Below, in pieces: positions 18,163 through 26,808 of a stretch of 64,000 bases of DNA. The notes beneath the pieces were generated by a model. It did no database searches. It was not told where the DNA came from and worked only from the letters and a program-made list of their open reading frames with translations. The translations under genes were made by a program, and so were the position numbers. The stretch is from a bacterium (GTDB lineage Bacteria > Pseudomonadota > Alphaproteobacteria > Caulobacterales > Hyphomonadaceae), in NCBI GenBank assembly GCA_016125045.1, contig WGML01000010.1:62001-126000 (forward strand), given 5' to 3'. Every line of letters starts with the position of its first letter. Position 1 is the first letter of the stretch.

Positions 18163-18729
18163 TCAGGACTCCACCGTCTGCCCGGAGTTGAGCGCCGGAC
18201 GCGGCCAGCTCACCTCGCCCGTCAACAGGGCTTCATCCGCCTGCCGGTCGAGCAGGGCGGCGGCTTTTCTGACATATTTAGCAAGCGACGCGGAGACGGG
18301 CTCGCTGAGGGCGGTGTTGCGGCGGATCGCGTCGACCAGCGCCTCGTCGCCCGCATTGATCCCCGACTCGTCCGCCAGGGCGGCGTCGTAGGCCTTCGCG
18401 CGGCCATAGAAGGCTTCCCCCATCTTGCGCATCTTGCGACCGACGCTCAGATCCCCCGTGCCGATTTCCCTCAAGGCGTCATCGAAGCCGTTGAACATGG
18501 CGTTGAAGGTTTCCTGCGACAGCTCCTCGCCCACAGGCCCGATCTTCCTCAGCCGCCGCATCACCAGAACGCCGTGCAGCGCGGTCATCTCGAACCGGCC
18601 GCCGAACGTGTCGCGCATGGCTCCCTCGCCATAGAGTTCGGGGCGGAGCGCTTGCGCCATGATGGTGCGGTTCAGCCGATCCACCGCCCACTTGTTCTGC
18701 TTCCGGCGATTGAGCCAGCGTCCAAGCAA
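18163..18729 (-). CDS. Ubiquinol-cytochrome c chaperone family protein
   Basis: A 188-residue protein of the CBP3/UQCC1 family, which helps assemble the cytochrome bc1 complex. Family features are the early NKWAVDRLNRTIMAQALRPELY-like segment, the aromatic/Gly motif FGGRFEMTALHGVLVMRRL, and GRAKAYDAAL toward the C-terminus. No ATG is available at the N-terminus; a TTG at 18729 has GAGGG seven bases upstream and is preferred to the TTG at 18753. It diverges from bamE. The bamE/bc1-chaperone/plsX order is common in alphaproteobacteria. Confidence 0.85.
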   Translation of the reverse strand: MLGRWLNRRKQNKWAVDRLNRTIMAQALRPELYGEGAMRDTFGGRFEMTALHGVLVMRRLRKIGPVGEELSQETFNAMFNGFDDALREIGTGDLSVGRKMRKMGEAFYGRAKAYDAALADESGINAGDEALVDAIRRNTALSEPVSASLAKYVRKAAALLDRQADEALLTGEVSWPRPALNSGQTVES

Positions 18730-18800
18730 TGTTCTGCCCTCGATGCTTGCCAAGCTGTTGTGTCCGCCGCTACTTACACGGCCGCGAAGGGAGTCCTCAT

Positions 18801-19268
18801 ATGGCGTTCCGCTCGATTGCGATAGGTCTTGCTGCGCTCCTCGCCGCCGGGGGGTGCACGGCGACGCGCGATTTCCACGGCTATGTTCCAGATCAGGCGC
18901 TGCCGACCGACATCAAACCGGTCGAGGACACCCGCTCAAGCGTGCTCGCCCGACTCGGCTCGCCCTCCACCACCAGCATCTTTGACGACAAGCTCTGGGT
19001 CTACATGTCGTCGACGCGGGAGTATTACGCCTACTATTATCCGCGCGTGATCCAGCGCGAGATCGTGGCGATCCAGTTCGACGAGAACGATGTCGTGTCC
19101 GACGTGCTCGTGTACGACGTCGATGACGGCAGGGTGGTCGACTACAACTCCCGCGTCACTCCGACCCGCGGGCGCGAGCTCGGCATCCTGGAGCAACTCT
19201 TCGGCACGATCGGCCGCCTCCCGCAGCAGCTTCCCGGACAGCGCGACCCCCGCCAGCCCGGGCAGTAG
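18801..19268 (+). CDS. bamE: Outer membrane assembly lipoprotein BamE
   Basis: A small lipoprotein (155 residues) of the SmpA/OmlA family, an accessory subunit of the BAM complex that inserts beta-barrels in the outer membrane. A signal peptide ends in LLAAGGC, with C19 as probable lipidation site. The conserved segments are RSSVLARLGSPSTTS and DDKLWVYMSS, followed by an Asp/Val-rich strand region and a Pro/Gln-rich tail. AAGGGAG precedes the ATG at 18801, whereas the in-frame ATG at 18729 would bury the signal peptide. It ends at a stem-loop shared with the convergent gene at 19289. Confidence 0.93.
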   Translation: MAFRSIAIGLAALLAAGGCTATRDFHGYVPDQALPTDIKPVEDTRSSVLARLGSPSTTSIFDDKLWVYMSSTREYYAYYYPRVIQREIVAIQFDENDVVSDVLVYDVDDGRVVDYNSRVTPTRGRELGILEQLFGTIGRLPQQLPGQRDPRQPGQ

Positions 19269-19269
19269 C

Positions 19270-19290
19270 GATCCCCGTCGCGCGGGGATC
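19270..19290. terminator. Stem-loop between convergent genes
   Basis: An 8-bp inverted repeat, GATCCCCG and CGGGGATC around a 5-nt loop, lies exactly between the bamE stop and the stop of the opposing gene. There is no T-tract, so it may be a weak bidirectional terminator or simply protect 3' ends. Confidence 0.4.
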
Positions 19291-19732
19291 AGCCCCCGAC
19301 CTGGCTCGCGATCTGGGTGAAGGTGATGTTGACCATCGCGCCCGATTCGCCGACCGCTTCATTCGCCGCTTGGAGGAAGCGTTCCGCGGCCCGCTTCTCG
19401 TCAAGCTTGGATGAGTCGCCTTCAACCTGAAGGCTTTCACGGTGGGCGGATCGAACCACCGCGTCGCGAATGAAGTGCGCCTTTTCGCGGTATTTCCAGA
19501 TATCCTTCCCCGGCGCGACCAGCAGTCGGGCGTTCACGAAGAAGTAGTTGAGCAGCCTCCGATCCTCGTCGAACACGGGCACCGCCATGCCGCTGAGATC
19601 GATCGATCTTGCAAGCTCCTTTTCCGAGGCTTCTCCGGCCTGGTCGCCCTTGTCCCCGCCGGAGGGCGGCGCGGCCGCAGCGACCGGCTGAATCATCAGA
19701 CTGAGCGCGAGCAACGCAAGACGTAGGCGCAT
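19289..19732 (-). CDS. Hypothetical exported protein
   Basis: A 147-residue protein with a signal peptide (MRLRLALLALSLMIQPVAAAA) followed by a Gly/Asp-rich linker and a domain with DLSGMAVPVFDEDRRLLNYFFVNARLLV, then helices ending GAMVNITFTQIASQ. The pattern 'VPV.DE.R.L.NYFFV..RL.VA.G' is reminiscent of short alphaproteobacterial periplasmic proteins, but I do not recognise a named family or function. It is convergent with bamE and lies 103 nt downstream of thiL on the same strand. Confidence 0.75.
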   Translation of the reverse strand: MRLRLALLALSLMIQPVAAAAPPSGGDKGDQAGEASEKELARSIDLSGMAVPVFDEDRRLLNYFFVNARLLVAPGKDIWKYREKAHFIRDAVVRSAHRESLQVEGDSSKLDEKRAAERFLQAANEAVGESGAMVNITFTQIASQVGG

Positions 19733-19835
19733 GGAACCAACTCCGGAAGGCGAACCGACAGTCCGTCACTTAACCGGCAAGACGTTTCGCTTTGATTGAC
19801 GGGGCTCGGATGACGGGCCTCGATTCGCGCGCAGA

Positions 19836-20831
19836 TCAGCTCCAGCGATGCCGCCACCCGCCGGCCCCGGCCCCGATCTCGATCCGCCCGCCATCCGCCC
19901 GCTGGAACTCCACGCCCTCGCCGGCCGTCACCGATCCGATGCGACGGAGCTTCACGCCGCCCGCATCCGCGACGGCTGCGACGGCGTCTCGCGCCTGCCG
20001 GGGGGCGCAGAACAAGGTCTGGTAGTCATCCCCGCCGGTAACCAGTTGCACAAGCCGAGCCTCCGCCTCTGCACCCGCGGCGGCCGCCCAGGCGCGCGCC
20101 GGCGCGCTGAGCGGGACCTCTGGAGCCAGCAGCACGATCCCAACGCCGGACGCCGCCGCCACATGCCCCGCATCGGCGATCATCCCGTCGGACACATCGA
20201 CCGACGCGCTCGCAAACCGCGCCACCACTTCGGCTACGCACCGCGACGGCGGCTGCGGCGTGCGATAGCGATCCGCCAGCGCGCGTGCGTCCGCTTCCGA
20301 GACCCCCGCGAGGCTCCCCCGCGCCGCCTGAAGCCCCAGCCAGCCGTCGCCGATCTCCCCCGTGACCCACACATCATCGCCGGGCCTCGCGCCGGACCTG
20401 CGGACGGGGCCGCGATCGCCGCACACACCGCAAAGCGTCAACGACAGCACCATCGGCCCGGCGGTGCGTGTTGTGTCGCCGCCGGCAAGCTTCACCCCCC
20501 AGAGGTCGCACTCCTCCCCGAACGCGGCGGCGAACCGTTCAAGCTCGCTCACCGGCCGTCCCTCCGGCCAGACAAGAGTCAACAGCGCGGCGTCGGGCGC
20601 GGCGCCCTTGGCCAGCACATCCGACACATTCACCCGCACGAGCTTGCGCGCGACCGTCTCGATCGGATCCTCGGTGAGGAAATGGACCCCCTCCACGATC
20701 GCGTCGGTTGTCGCGATCAGCCGGCCCGCATCCGGAAGGTCGATCTCGGCTGCGTCGTCTCTCAGCCCGTCCGCCCCCGGTGCGCGTGCGAGCGGCGCAA
20801 ACAGGCGGCGGATGATGTCGAACTCGTCCAA
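19836..20831 (-). CDS. thiL: Thiamine-monophosphate kinase
   Basis: ThiL (331 residues) phosphorylates thiamine monophosphate to the active cofactor thiamine diphosphate. It has the PurM-like fold: DEFDIIRRLFAPLA at the N-terminus, the metal-binding LRDDAAEI and TTDAIVEGVHF, KLAGGDTTRTAGP, and DVSDGMIADAGHVAAASGVG. No ATG is available: a TTG at 20831 begins the family N-terminus six bases after the nusB stop, and the longer frame is antisense-like nusB sequence. It closes the rib-nusB-thiL run. Confidence 0.93.
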   Translation of the reverse strand: MDEFDIIRRLFAPLARAPGADGLRDDAAEIDLPDAGRLIATTDAIVEGVHFLTEDPIETVARKLVRVNVSDVLAKGAAPDAALLTLVWPEGRPVSELERFAAAFGEECDLWGVKLAGGDTTRTAGPMVLSLTLCGVCGDRGPVRRSGARPGDDVWVTGEIGDGWLGLQAARGSLAGVSEADARALADRYRTPQPPSRCVAEVVARFASASVDVSDGMIADAGHVAAASGVGIVLLAPEVPLSAPARAWAAAAGAEAEARLVQLVTGGDDYQTLFCAPRQARDAVAAVADAGGVKLRRIGSVTAGEGVEFQRADGGRIEIGAGAGGWRHRWS

Positions 20832-20836
20832 GCCAG

Positions 20837-21346
20837 CTATCCCGTCCCGGGGCGGACGTCCCCCGCGACCGCATCCATCACCCCGTTCACGAACCGGCCT
20901 TCCTTGTCGTCGAAGAAGGCGTGGGCGATCGCGACATACTCGCTGAGGATCACGCCGCGCGGCAGGTCCGCGAAGGACATCAGCTCCAGCACCCCGGCCC
21001 TCAGGATTGCACGCGAGGTGGCGTCCAGCCGGTCGATCCGCCATCCGCTCGCGAGGCGCCGGCTTATGGCAGCGTCGATCTCGTCCTGTCGCTCGACCAC
21101 CCCCAGCACCACCGATCGAAAGATATCCGGATCGGCCTCCTCGATCGGTTCCCCTTCGGCGCCGAGGCCGAGGCGGTCGTCGAGGAATTCCTGGATGACG
21201 GCGTTCACGCTCTCCTGCGTCTGCTCCATCTGATAGAGCGCCTGCACCGCCGCCAGCCGCGCCCCCGCGCGGCGCGCGCGCGTCAGCTCCCGCTGGGCCT
21301 CCGCCCGGCTTATGGGTTCTGCGTCTGCGGGTCCAGCGCCTGTCAT
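20837..21346 (-). CDS. nusB: Transcription antitermination protein NusB
   Basis: NusB (169 residues) binds boxA RNA with ribosomal protein S10 in antitermination of rRNA operons. The all-helical fold is recognised by RRAGARLAAVQALYQMEQT, DRLDATSRAILRAGVLELM and PRGVILSEYVAIAHAFFDDKEGRFVNGVMD. An Ala/Pro-rich N-terminal extension and a short C-terminal tail are added. The ATG at 21346 overlaps the ribH stop by 4 nt. ribH-nusB-thiL is a widely conserved order. Confidence 0.95.
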   Translation of the reverse strand: MTGAGPADAEPISRAEAQRELTRARRAGARLAAVQALYQMEQTQESVNAVIQEFLDDRLGLGAEGEPIEEADPDIFRSVVLGVVERQDEIDAAISRRLASGWRIDRLDATSRAILRAGVLELMSFADLPRGVILSEYVAIAHAFFDDKEGRFVNGVMDAVAGDVRPGTG

Positions 21347-21801
21347 ACACTCTCGTCCGAAAACTCGCGCGCGATCGCGACCATGCGCAGCACGGCCTCG
21401 GCGACCTCCCGCCCCTTGTTCTTGCCGGTGCGGCTCGCCCGCACGACGGCCTGAGCCTCGGTCTCGCAGGTCAGCACCCCGAAAGCGAGCGGAATTCCGG
21501 TCAGCGACAGATCCATCAGCCCCTTGGCCACGGCCTCGCAGATCAGATCATAATGGCTGGTCTCACCGCGGATCACGCAGCCGAGCGCGACAAACCCGTC
21601 AAACTCACCGCTCGGCGCCGCATGTCCGATCGCCGCCGGCAGCTCGAACGCCCCCGGCGCCTCGAGCAGCTCCCACTCGGCTCCGGCCGCCTCGAGCGTC
21701 TCGGCGACTCCCGCCTCCAACTCCGCCGCGATCGCCGCATAATAACGCGAGGACACAATGAGGATTTTCACGCCCGGCTCATCCCGTTCAGTCTCCGCCA
21801 T
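21343..21801 (-). CDS. ribH: 6,7-dimethyl-8-ribityllumazine synthase
   Basis: Lumazine synthase (152 residues) condenses the ribityl-aminouracil with dihydroxybutanone phosphate, the penultimate step of riboflavin synthesis. Seen: ILIVSSRYYAAIA, the GAFELPAAIG substrate loop, and ALGCVIRGETSHYDLI, which contains the catalytic His. Its first codons overlap the ribB(X) gene by 14 nt, and its stop overlaps nusB by 4 nt. Confidence 0.96.
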   Translation of the reverse strand: MAETERDEPGVKILIVSSRYYAAIAAELEAGVAETLEAAGAEWELLEAPGAFELPAAIGHAAPSGEFDGFVALGCVIRGETSHYDLICEAVAKGLMDLSLTGIPLAFGVLTCETEAQAVVRASRTGKNKGREVAEAVLRMVAIAREFSDESV

Positions 21802-22936
21802 GCGCGCCCCCCTTTATGACCCGCCACCCCTCGACGGTGAGACCATAACCGTCGAGGCCCGGCAACTGGCTGGGTCGCGAATTGGTCAGCAGCGTCATGC
21901 GCCGCACGCCGAGATCCTGCAGGATCTGCGCGCCGACGCCATACTCCCGCAAGGGCTGGCTGGCGTCTCGTTCCTGGTCTTTCGGACCGCCCGGCACAAC
22001 CCCGAGACGCCGACCGATCTCCTCGCCCATGCCCATCCGAACAAACACCGCGACGCCAGGCTCGGGCGCGGCGGAAAGGGTCTCGAGCGCCATCGCCACC
22101 AGTCCAGCCCGCGGTCCCGCTTCACCGAGCACATCCGCCAGAAAGTCGACCCGATGGACCCGCACCAGCGTCAGCTGATCTGGCGTGATCTCGCCCTTCA
22201 CCAGCGCCACATGCTCCGCGCCGTCGATCTGGTTGCGGAACACCACAACGCGGAACCGGCCGCCGGACGCCGTTTCAAATGCCCCCTCCACACGGCGCTC
22301 GAGAAACCGATCGTGCGAGCCTCTCCACGCAATCAGGTCGGCGATCGTGCCGATCTTGATCCCGTGGCGCTGCGCGAAGGCGACGAGTTCCGGCAGGCGC
22401 GCCATCGTGCCGTCATCGTTCATGATCTCGCAGATCATCGCGGACGGATGCAGCCCGGCGATGCGGGAGATATCGACCCCGGCCTCGGTATGTCCGGCCC
22501 GCACGAGCACGCCCCCGTCGCGCGCAACAAGCGGGAACACATGCCCCGGCGTCACGATGTCATTCGGTCCCTTCGTCGGATCAATCGCAACCGCGATCGT
22601 GTGCGCCCTGTCATGCGCGGAGATGCCCGTGGTGACACCCTCGGCAGCCTCGATCGACACGGTGAAGGCGGTCTTCATGGCCTCCCGGTTCTCGCGCCCC
22701 ATCATGTCGAGTTCGAGCGCCCGCGCCCGTTCTCCGGTCAACGCAAGACAGATCAGGCCGCGCCCGTGCTTGGCCATGAAATTCACCGCCGACGGCGTCG
22801 CAAACTGCGCCGGGATCACGAGATCGCCCTCATTCTCGCGGTCCTCGGCGTCGACAAGGATATACATGCGGCCATTTCTGGCCTCCTCGACAATCTCGTC
22901 GATCGAGGAGATTGCTGACGTGAAATCGCCGGTCAT
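21788..22936 (-). CDS. ribB: 3,4-dihydroxy-2-butanone-4-phosphate synthase with degenerate GTP cyclohydrolase II domain
   Basis: A 382-residue RibBA-type protein. The N-terminal half is intact DHBP synthase (VDAEDRENEGDLVIPAQ, HTEAGVDISRIAGLHPSAMICEIM), making dihydroxybutanone phosphate from ribulose 5-phosphate. The C-terminal half aligns with GTP cyclohydrolase II but lacks its Cys ligands: the zinc motif VHSECLTGD...CDCG is replaced by VHRVDFLADVLGE, with no cysteine in that half, and the RQEGRGIGL block is absent. The ending REYGVGAQILQDLGVRRM is kept. Such RibBX forms are known in alphaproteobacteria, so a separate ribA is expected elsewhere. The ATG overlaps the ribE stop by 4 nt. Confidence 0.93.
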   Translation of the reverse strand: MTGDFTSAISSIDEIVEEARNGRMYILVDAEDRENEGDLVIPAQFATPSAVNFMAKHGRGLICLALTGERARALELDMMGRENREAMKTAFTVSIEAAEGVTTGISAHDRAHTIAVAIDPTKGPNDIVTPGHVFPLVARDGGVLVRAGHTEAGVDISRIAGLHPSAMICEIMNDDGTMARLPELVAFAQRHGIKIGTIADLIAWRGSHDRFLERRVEGAFETASGGRFRVVVFRNQIDGAEHVALVKGEITPDQLTLVRVHRVDFLADVLGEAGPRAGLVAMALETLSAAPEPGVAVFVRMGMGEEIGRRLGVVPGGPKDQERDASQPLREYGVGAQILQDLGVRRMTLLTNSRPSQLPGLDGYGLTVEGWRVIKGGAHGGD

Positions 22937-23556
22937 CGGCTTCGGCCCTCCAGCATCCGGGCGACATAGCGCGCGATGAGATCGACTTCCAGATTGACAC
23001 GCACGCCCGGTTTCAGGTCGCCGAGCGTCGTCGCCGCCAGCGTATGCGGGATCACCGCCACCTCAAACCAGCAAGGGTCGCTCCCCACGGGCGAGCTCGC
23101 GGCGATGGTGAGCGAAACACCGTCCACCGCCACCGATCCCTTCTCGGCGAGGAAGGACGCAAGTCGCACCGGCGCTTCGAACCGAACGCGCCAGCTCCCG
23201 CCCTCGCGATCGATCGACGTCACCTGGCCGACACCGTCGACATGTCCGCCCACAAGATGACCGCCGAGCTCGTCGCCAAGCTTGAGCGACAACTCCAGAT
23301 TGGCGCGCGCCCCGGCCTCCCAGCCGCCCAGCACCGTTCGTGACAGCGTTTCGCTGACCGCCTCGACCTCCCACCAGACGCCGCCCGGCCGCGCCCCCAT
23401 CGCCACGACGGTGAGGCAGACGCCCGAATGCATGATCGACGCGCCGATCTCGATGTCGTCCGGCGTATAGCCCGCCTCGACGCGGAAGGCGCGCACGCCA
23501 TTGCGGTCCTGCGCAGCGGTGATGCGGCCCACATCCGTCACAAGCCCGGTGAACAT
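22933..23556 (-). CDS. ribE: Riboflavin synthase, alpha chain
   Basis: Riboflavin synthase (207 residues) dismutates two lumazines into riboflavin. It begins with the invariant MFTGLVTDVGRI and consists of two similar beta-barrel repeats of about 95 residues, with GVCLTV in the first and GVSLTI in the second and the GGHLVGGHVDGVG linker motif between. It lies 16 nt after the reductase gene and overlaps ribB(X) by 4 nt. Confidence 0.96.
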   Translation of the reverse strand: MFTGLVTDVGRITAAQDRNGVRAFRVEAGYTPDDIEIGASIMHSGVCLTVVAMGARPGGVWWEVEAVSETLSRTVLGGWEAGARANLELSLKLGDELGGHLVGGHVDGVGQVTSIDREGGSWRVRFEAPVRLASFLAEKGSVAVDGVSLTIAASSPVGSDPCWFEVAVIPHTLAATTLGDLKPGVRVNLEVDLIARYVARMLEGRSR

Positions 23557-23572
23557 CGCGCGTCGTGCTCCT

Positions 23573-24310
23573 TCAAGCGCCGGCGTTGAGACGCATGTAG
23601 GTCTCCCAAAGGTCGGCTCCGATGCGGCATTCAGCCGTGCGGGTGAATCCCGGTGCGTCCGCGAGCGCCGCCACCTGCAGATCGCCGATCGCTGGACGAC
23701 CCTCCGCTCCCAGGAGGATCGGCGCCCGGAACCATTCGATGCGGTCGACCAGGCCCGCGCGCAGGAAGGACGCCGCGACCTCGCCGCCGCCTTCCACCAT
23801 CACCGATCCGATGCCGAGCTGCGCACACAGCGCCAACAGCGCCCGCAGATCGACGCCCCGACCACCGCGCGCGAGCGGCGTCGGCCACCAGACGACATCT
23901 CCTTCCGCCGCGGCGGAAGCCTCCGCGAACCGCGGCGCGCACGAGGGGTCATGCGCGAGGATCAGACGCGCCGCGTCCGCTGTGCGAAACAGCCGCGACG
24001 CGGCCTGCAGGCGCAACCGCGTGTCGAGCACGATCCGCGCGGGCTGGCGCGCCGGCGGCGGATCAAGCCGCACCGTGAGTTCGGGGTCGTCGGCGAGCGC
24101 GGTTCCCGATCCCACAAGCACGGCGTCATGGCTTGCGCGCAGGCGGTGGACCTCAAGGCGCGCCGCCTCGCCGGTGATCCAGCGGCTTTCCCCGGACGCG
24201 GTGGCGATCCGCCCGTCCATCGAGGTTGCAAGCTTGAGGGTGACGTGCGGCGGCGCAGTCCGCCGGTCCTCGGGCGCGTCCCGCGGCGAATCGTTGTCGG
24301 CCGGGGTCAC
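23573..24310 (-). CDS. ribD: RibD-type pyrimidine reductase, reductase domain only
   Basis: A 245-residue protein corresponding to the C-terminal reductase half of RibD, which reduces 5-amino-6-ribosylamino-uracil phosphate with NADPH. Seen: [25 protein letters not shown] at residues 23-47 (only the first part is diagnostic), [18 protein letters not shown], and [15 protein letters not shown]. The usual N-terminal zinc deaminase half (HAE and PCxxxGRTPPC motifs, about 145 residues) is absent: the reductase is preceded by just 22 Pro/Asp-rich residues. The GTG at 24310 overlaps the intact nrdR stop by 4 nt, so the gene is not simply truncated by a frameshift. A separate deaminase must exist if the pathway works. 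Confidence 0.9.
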   Translation of the reverse strand: MTPADNDSPRDAPEDRRTAPPHVTLKLATSMDGRIATASGESRWITGEAARLEVHRLRASHDAVLVGSGTALADDPELTVRLDPPPARQPARIVLDTRLRLQAASRLFRTADAARLILAHDPSCAPRFAEASAAAEGDVVWWPTPLARGGRGVDLRALLALCAQLGIGSVMVEGGGEVAASFLRAGLVDRIEWFRAPILLGAEGRPAIGDLQVAALADAPGFTRTAECRIGADLWETYMRLNAGA

Positions 24311-24798
24311 TTCTCCTCTTCCGGTTCAGCCGCCTCGACCCGGCTGCGCGTCTCGGGCTGAGTTTCGATGAAGCGGGCGAAATCCGCCGGCGTGCGGAAG
24401 TCACGATACACCGACGCGTAGCGGACATAGGCGACCGGATCGAGCGATCCGAGCGAATCCATCACCAGTTGACCAATGACGGAGGAGGGGAATTCCGCCT
24501 CGCCCTTGTTCTCGAGCTTCCTCACGATGCCGGAGATCATCTGGTCGAGCTGCTCGTCCGTGACGGGGCGTTTCTGCAACGCGAGCTTGACCGAACGTCT
24601 CAGCTTCTCGCGGTCAAACAAAACGCGTCGCCCGCCGCGCTTCAACACCATGAGTTCGCGCAGCTGCACCCGCTCGAAGGTCGTGAACCGCCCGCCGCAA
24701 GTGTCACACCCCCGCCGCCTGCGCACCACCGTATCATTTTCGGCAGCCCGACTGTCCCGCACCACCGTCTCGGCAGATCCACAATGGGGACAGCGCAA
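24307..24798 (-). CDS. nrdR: Transcriptional repressor NrdR
   Basis: NrdR (163 residues) represses ribonucleotide reductase genes in response to ATP/dATP. The N-terminal zinc ribbon has its four Cys (CPHCG and [13 protein letters not shown]) and the ATP-cone follows ([24 protein letters not shown]). Homologues begin MRCP; here that codon is a TTG at 24798, preceded by AGGAG eight bases upstream, so TTG is taken as the start. It lies 4 nt after glyA and overlaps the ribD reductase gene. glyA-nrdR-rib is a common alphaproteobacterial order. Confidence 0.93.
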   Translation of the reverse strand: MRCPHCGSAETVVRDSRAAENDTVVRRRRGCDTCGGRFTTFERVQLRELMVLKRGGRRVLFDREKLRRSVKLALQKRPVTDEQLDQMISGIVRKLENKGEAEFPSSVIGQLVMDSLGSLDPVAYVRYASVYRDFRTPADFARFIETQPETRSRVEAAEPEEEK

Positions 24799-24802
24799 GG
24801 GG

Positions 24803-26140
24803 TTATCTCCTGTCGTTCGCGATCCCGGCGGCCGACACATCCGAACCATAGATCGGGAACTGGGCGGTCAGCGCCTTCACCTCGTCGCGCACTTTCGTCT
24901 CGACCGCGGTCGTGTCGCCGCCCGCCGCCAGCGCATCGATCACTTCTACCATCCACGCTCCGATCTGGCGGAATTCCGCCTCATCGAAACCGCGCGTCGT
25001 CCCCGCGGGCGACCCCACGCGAACGCCGGACGTCACCGTCGGCTTTTCCGGATCGAACGGCACGCCATTCTTGTTGCAGGTGATGTAGGCGCGTTCGAGC
25101 GCCTTTTCAGCGACATTTCCGGTGACCCGCTTCGGACGCAGATCGACCAGCGCGAGGTGGGTGTCGGTGCCGCCGGAGACGATGTCGAGACCGCCCTGTT
25201 TCAGCGCCGCCGCCAGGGCCCGCGCATTGGCGATCACGCGCTTGGCGTAGAGCTTGAACTCCGGCCGCAGGGCCTCCCCGAACGCGACCGCCTTGGCGGC
25301 GATCACATGCATCAGCGGGCCGCCCTGAAGCCCCGGGAACACCGCCGAATTCACCTTCTTGGCGATGCTTTCGTCATTGGTCAGCACCATCCCGCCCCGC
25401 GGTCCGCGCAGCGTCTTGTGCGTGGTCGTCGTCGCGACGTGGGCATGGTCCAGCGGATTGGGATGGGCGCCGCCCGCCACCAGACCCGCAAAATGCGCCA
25501 TGTCCACCAGGAAATACGCGCCGACTTCTTCCGCGATCGAACGGAAGGCTGCAAAGTCGATCACCCGCGAATATGCCGACCCGCCGGCGATGATCAGCTT
25601 CGGCCGCACGCTCTTTGCAAGCTTGCGCACCTCGTCGAGGTCGATCAGCCCGTCCTCGCGGCGGACACCATACTGGTGCGCGGAGAACCACTTGCCGGAC
25701 TGGTTGGGCGCTGCGCCGTGCGTCAGGTGACCGCCGGCGTCGAGGCTCATGCCAAGGATGGCGTCACCCGGCTTCAGCAGGGACTGAAACACCGCCTGGT
25801 TCGCCTGGCTTCCGGAGTGCGGCTGCACATTGGCGAAGCCGCACGAAAAAAGCTGCTTTGCACGTTCGATCGCGAGCGTCTCGACCACGTCGACATGTTC
25901 GCAACCGCCATAATACCGCCGGCCCGGATAGCCCTCGGCGTATTTGTTCGTCAGGACAGAGCCCTGCGCTTCCAGAACCGCCCGCGAGACGATGTTCTCC
26001 GACGCGATGAGTTCGATCTCTTCCGACTGGCGTTTCAGTTCGTGCGCCATGGCCAGCGCGACGTCCGAATCCGCGGCGGCGAGGCCAGTCTCGAAGAAGC
26101 CGGAAGTCGCGATCGCCGGTGCAGGATGCGCACGACCCAT
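24803..26140 (-). CDS. glyA: Serine hydroxymethyltransferase
   Basis: A PLP enzyme (445 residues) interconverting serine and glycine with tetrahydrofolate, a major source of one-carbon units. Seen: [51 protein letters not shown], and the PLP-lysine segment [15 protein letters not shown]. The ATG at 26140 is preceded by GGAGG at ideal distance; the in-frame ATG at 26164 has no such support. It heads the glyA-nrdR-rib-nusB-thiL run. The 213 nt to the divergent mucR are A/T-rich and probably hold both promoters. Confidence 0.96.
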   Translation of the reverse strand: MGRAHPAPAIATSGFFETGLAAADSDVALAMAHELKRQSEEIELIASENIVSRAVLEAQGSVLTNKYAEGYPGRRYYGGCEHVDVVETLAIERAKQLFSCGFANVQPHSGSQANQAVFQSLLKPGDAILGMSLDAGGHLTHGAAPNQSGKWFSAHQYGVRREDGLIDLDEVRKLAKSVRPKLIIAGGSAYSRVIDFAAFRSIAEEVGAYFLVDMAHFAGLVAGGAHPNPLDHAHVATTTTHKTLRGPRGGMVLTNDESIAKKVNSAVFPGLQGGPLMHVIAAKAVAFGEALRPEFKLYAKRVIANARALAAALKQGGLDIVSGGTDTHLALVDLRPKRVTGNVAEKALERAYITCNKNGVPFDPEKPTVTSGVRVGSPAGTTRGFDEAEFRQIGAWMVEVIDALAAGGDTTAVETKVRDEVKALTAQFPIYGSDVSAAGIANDRR

Positions 26141-26291
26141 GGGGATGTCCTCCACGCTCGTCATCAGTTGCGTGACGCCTAGATGGAACCGAACCGGCGC
26201 GCAAGCCGTTGCTTCGCGCCCGCTTCCCTCAGGCTTCAACGTTCTTATTTAGTATTTGGAAAAAACTTCCCATGACACTAAGGTAGAGAGC

Positions 26292-26320
26292 TTGATTTCC
26301 CGTCCAGACTGCGCATGTAT
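26292..26320 (+). promoter_or_regulatory. Possible mucR promoter
   Basis: TTGATT and ATGTAT separated by 17 nt lie 34 nt upstream of the mucR ATG, within an A/T-rich stretch. The -10 match is poor. MucR proteins usually repress their own A/T-rich promoters, which would fit, but this is inference. Confidence 0.3.
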
Positions 26321-26353
26321 GCTGCGGTCTTGCACCCATAGACTGGTTGTTAC

Positions 26354-26788
26354 ATGGCCGACTCTGAAGAAAATTCTGCTTTGACGCACGACGAGTTGAT
26401 GCGCATCACTTCGGATATCGTGGCGTCATTCGTTTCAAACAATCCGGTGACAGCCGATAGCCTGCCGGATGTCATTCATTCGGTCTTCAGAACCGTCTCA
26501 GGACTGAGCACAGCGAACGAGGCAAAGTCAGAAGAACGCCCCAAGCCGGCTGTTCCGATCAGCAAGTCGATCTCGAACGATTATATTGTCTGCCTTGAAG
26601 ACGGACGCAAACTCAAGATGCTTAAGCGCTATTTGCGATCCCGCTACGATATGTCGCCCGACGATTATCGCCGGCGCTGGGGCCTGCCGTCCGACTATCC
26701 GATGGTTGCGCCGAGCTACACCGAGCGCAGATCGGCGTTTGCAAAGTCCATCGGCCTTGGCCGCGGCGTCCGCAAGCCCGGTCGCTGA
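26354..26788 (+). CDS. mucR: MucR/Ros family transcriptional regulator
   Basis: A 144-residue regulator of the Ros/MucR family, which in alphaproteobacteria silences A/T-rich and horizontally acquired genes and controls cell-cycle or surface genes. The N-terminal third is the helical oligomerisation region (ALTHDELMRITSDIVASFVSNN). The DNA-binding domain is DYIVCLEDGRKLKMLKRYL followed by MSPDDYRRRWGLPSDYPMVAPSY. Compared with Ros, three of four zinc ligands are replaced (Cys to Asp, both His to Tyr), resembling the zinc-independent MucR-like proteins described in rhizobia. It stands alone, divergent from glyA. Confidence 0.93.
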   Translation: MADSEENSALTHDELMRITSDIVASFVSNNPVTADSLPDVIHSVFRTVSGLSTANEAKSEERPKPAVPISKSISNDYIVCLEDGRKLKMLKRYLRSRYDMSPDDYRRRWGLPSDYPMVAPSYTERRSAFAKSIGLGRGVRKPGR

Positions 26789-26808
26789 CCTGTCTCAATA
26801 GTCGAAAC

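Noticed and set aside
23573..24798. Frameshift as the cause of the short RibD
   Set aside because: The sequence upstream belongs to a complete nrdR ending 4 nt inside the reductase gene, so no broken deaminase domain is hidden there.
20832..24802. FMN or TPP riboswitch in the rib-nusB-thiL run
   Set aside because: Genes overlap or are only a few bases apart, leaving no room for an aptamer.
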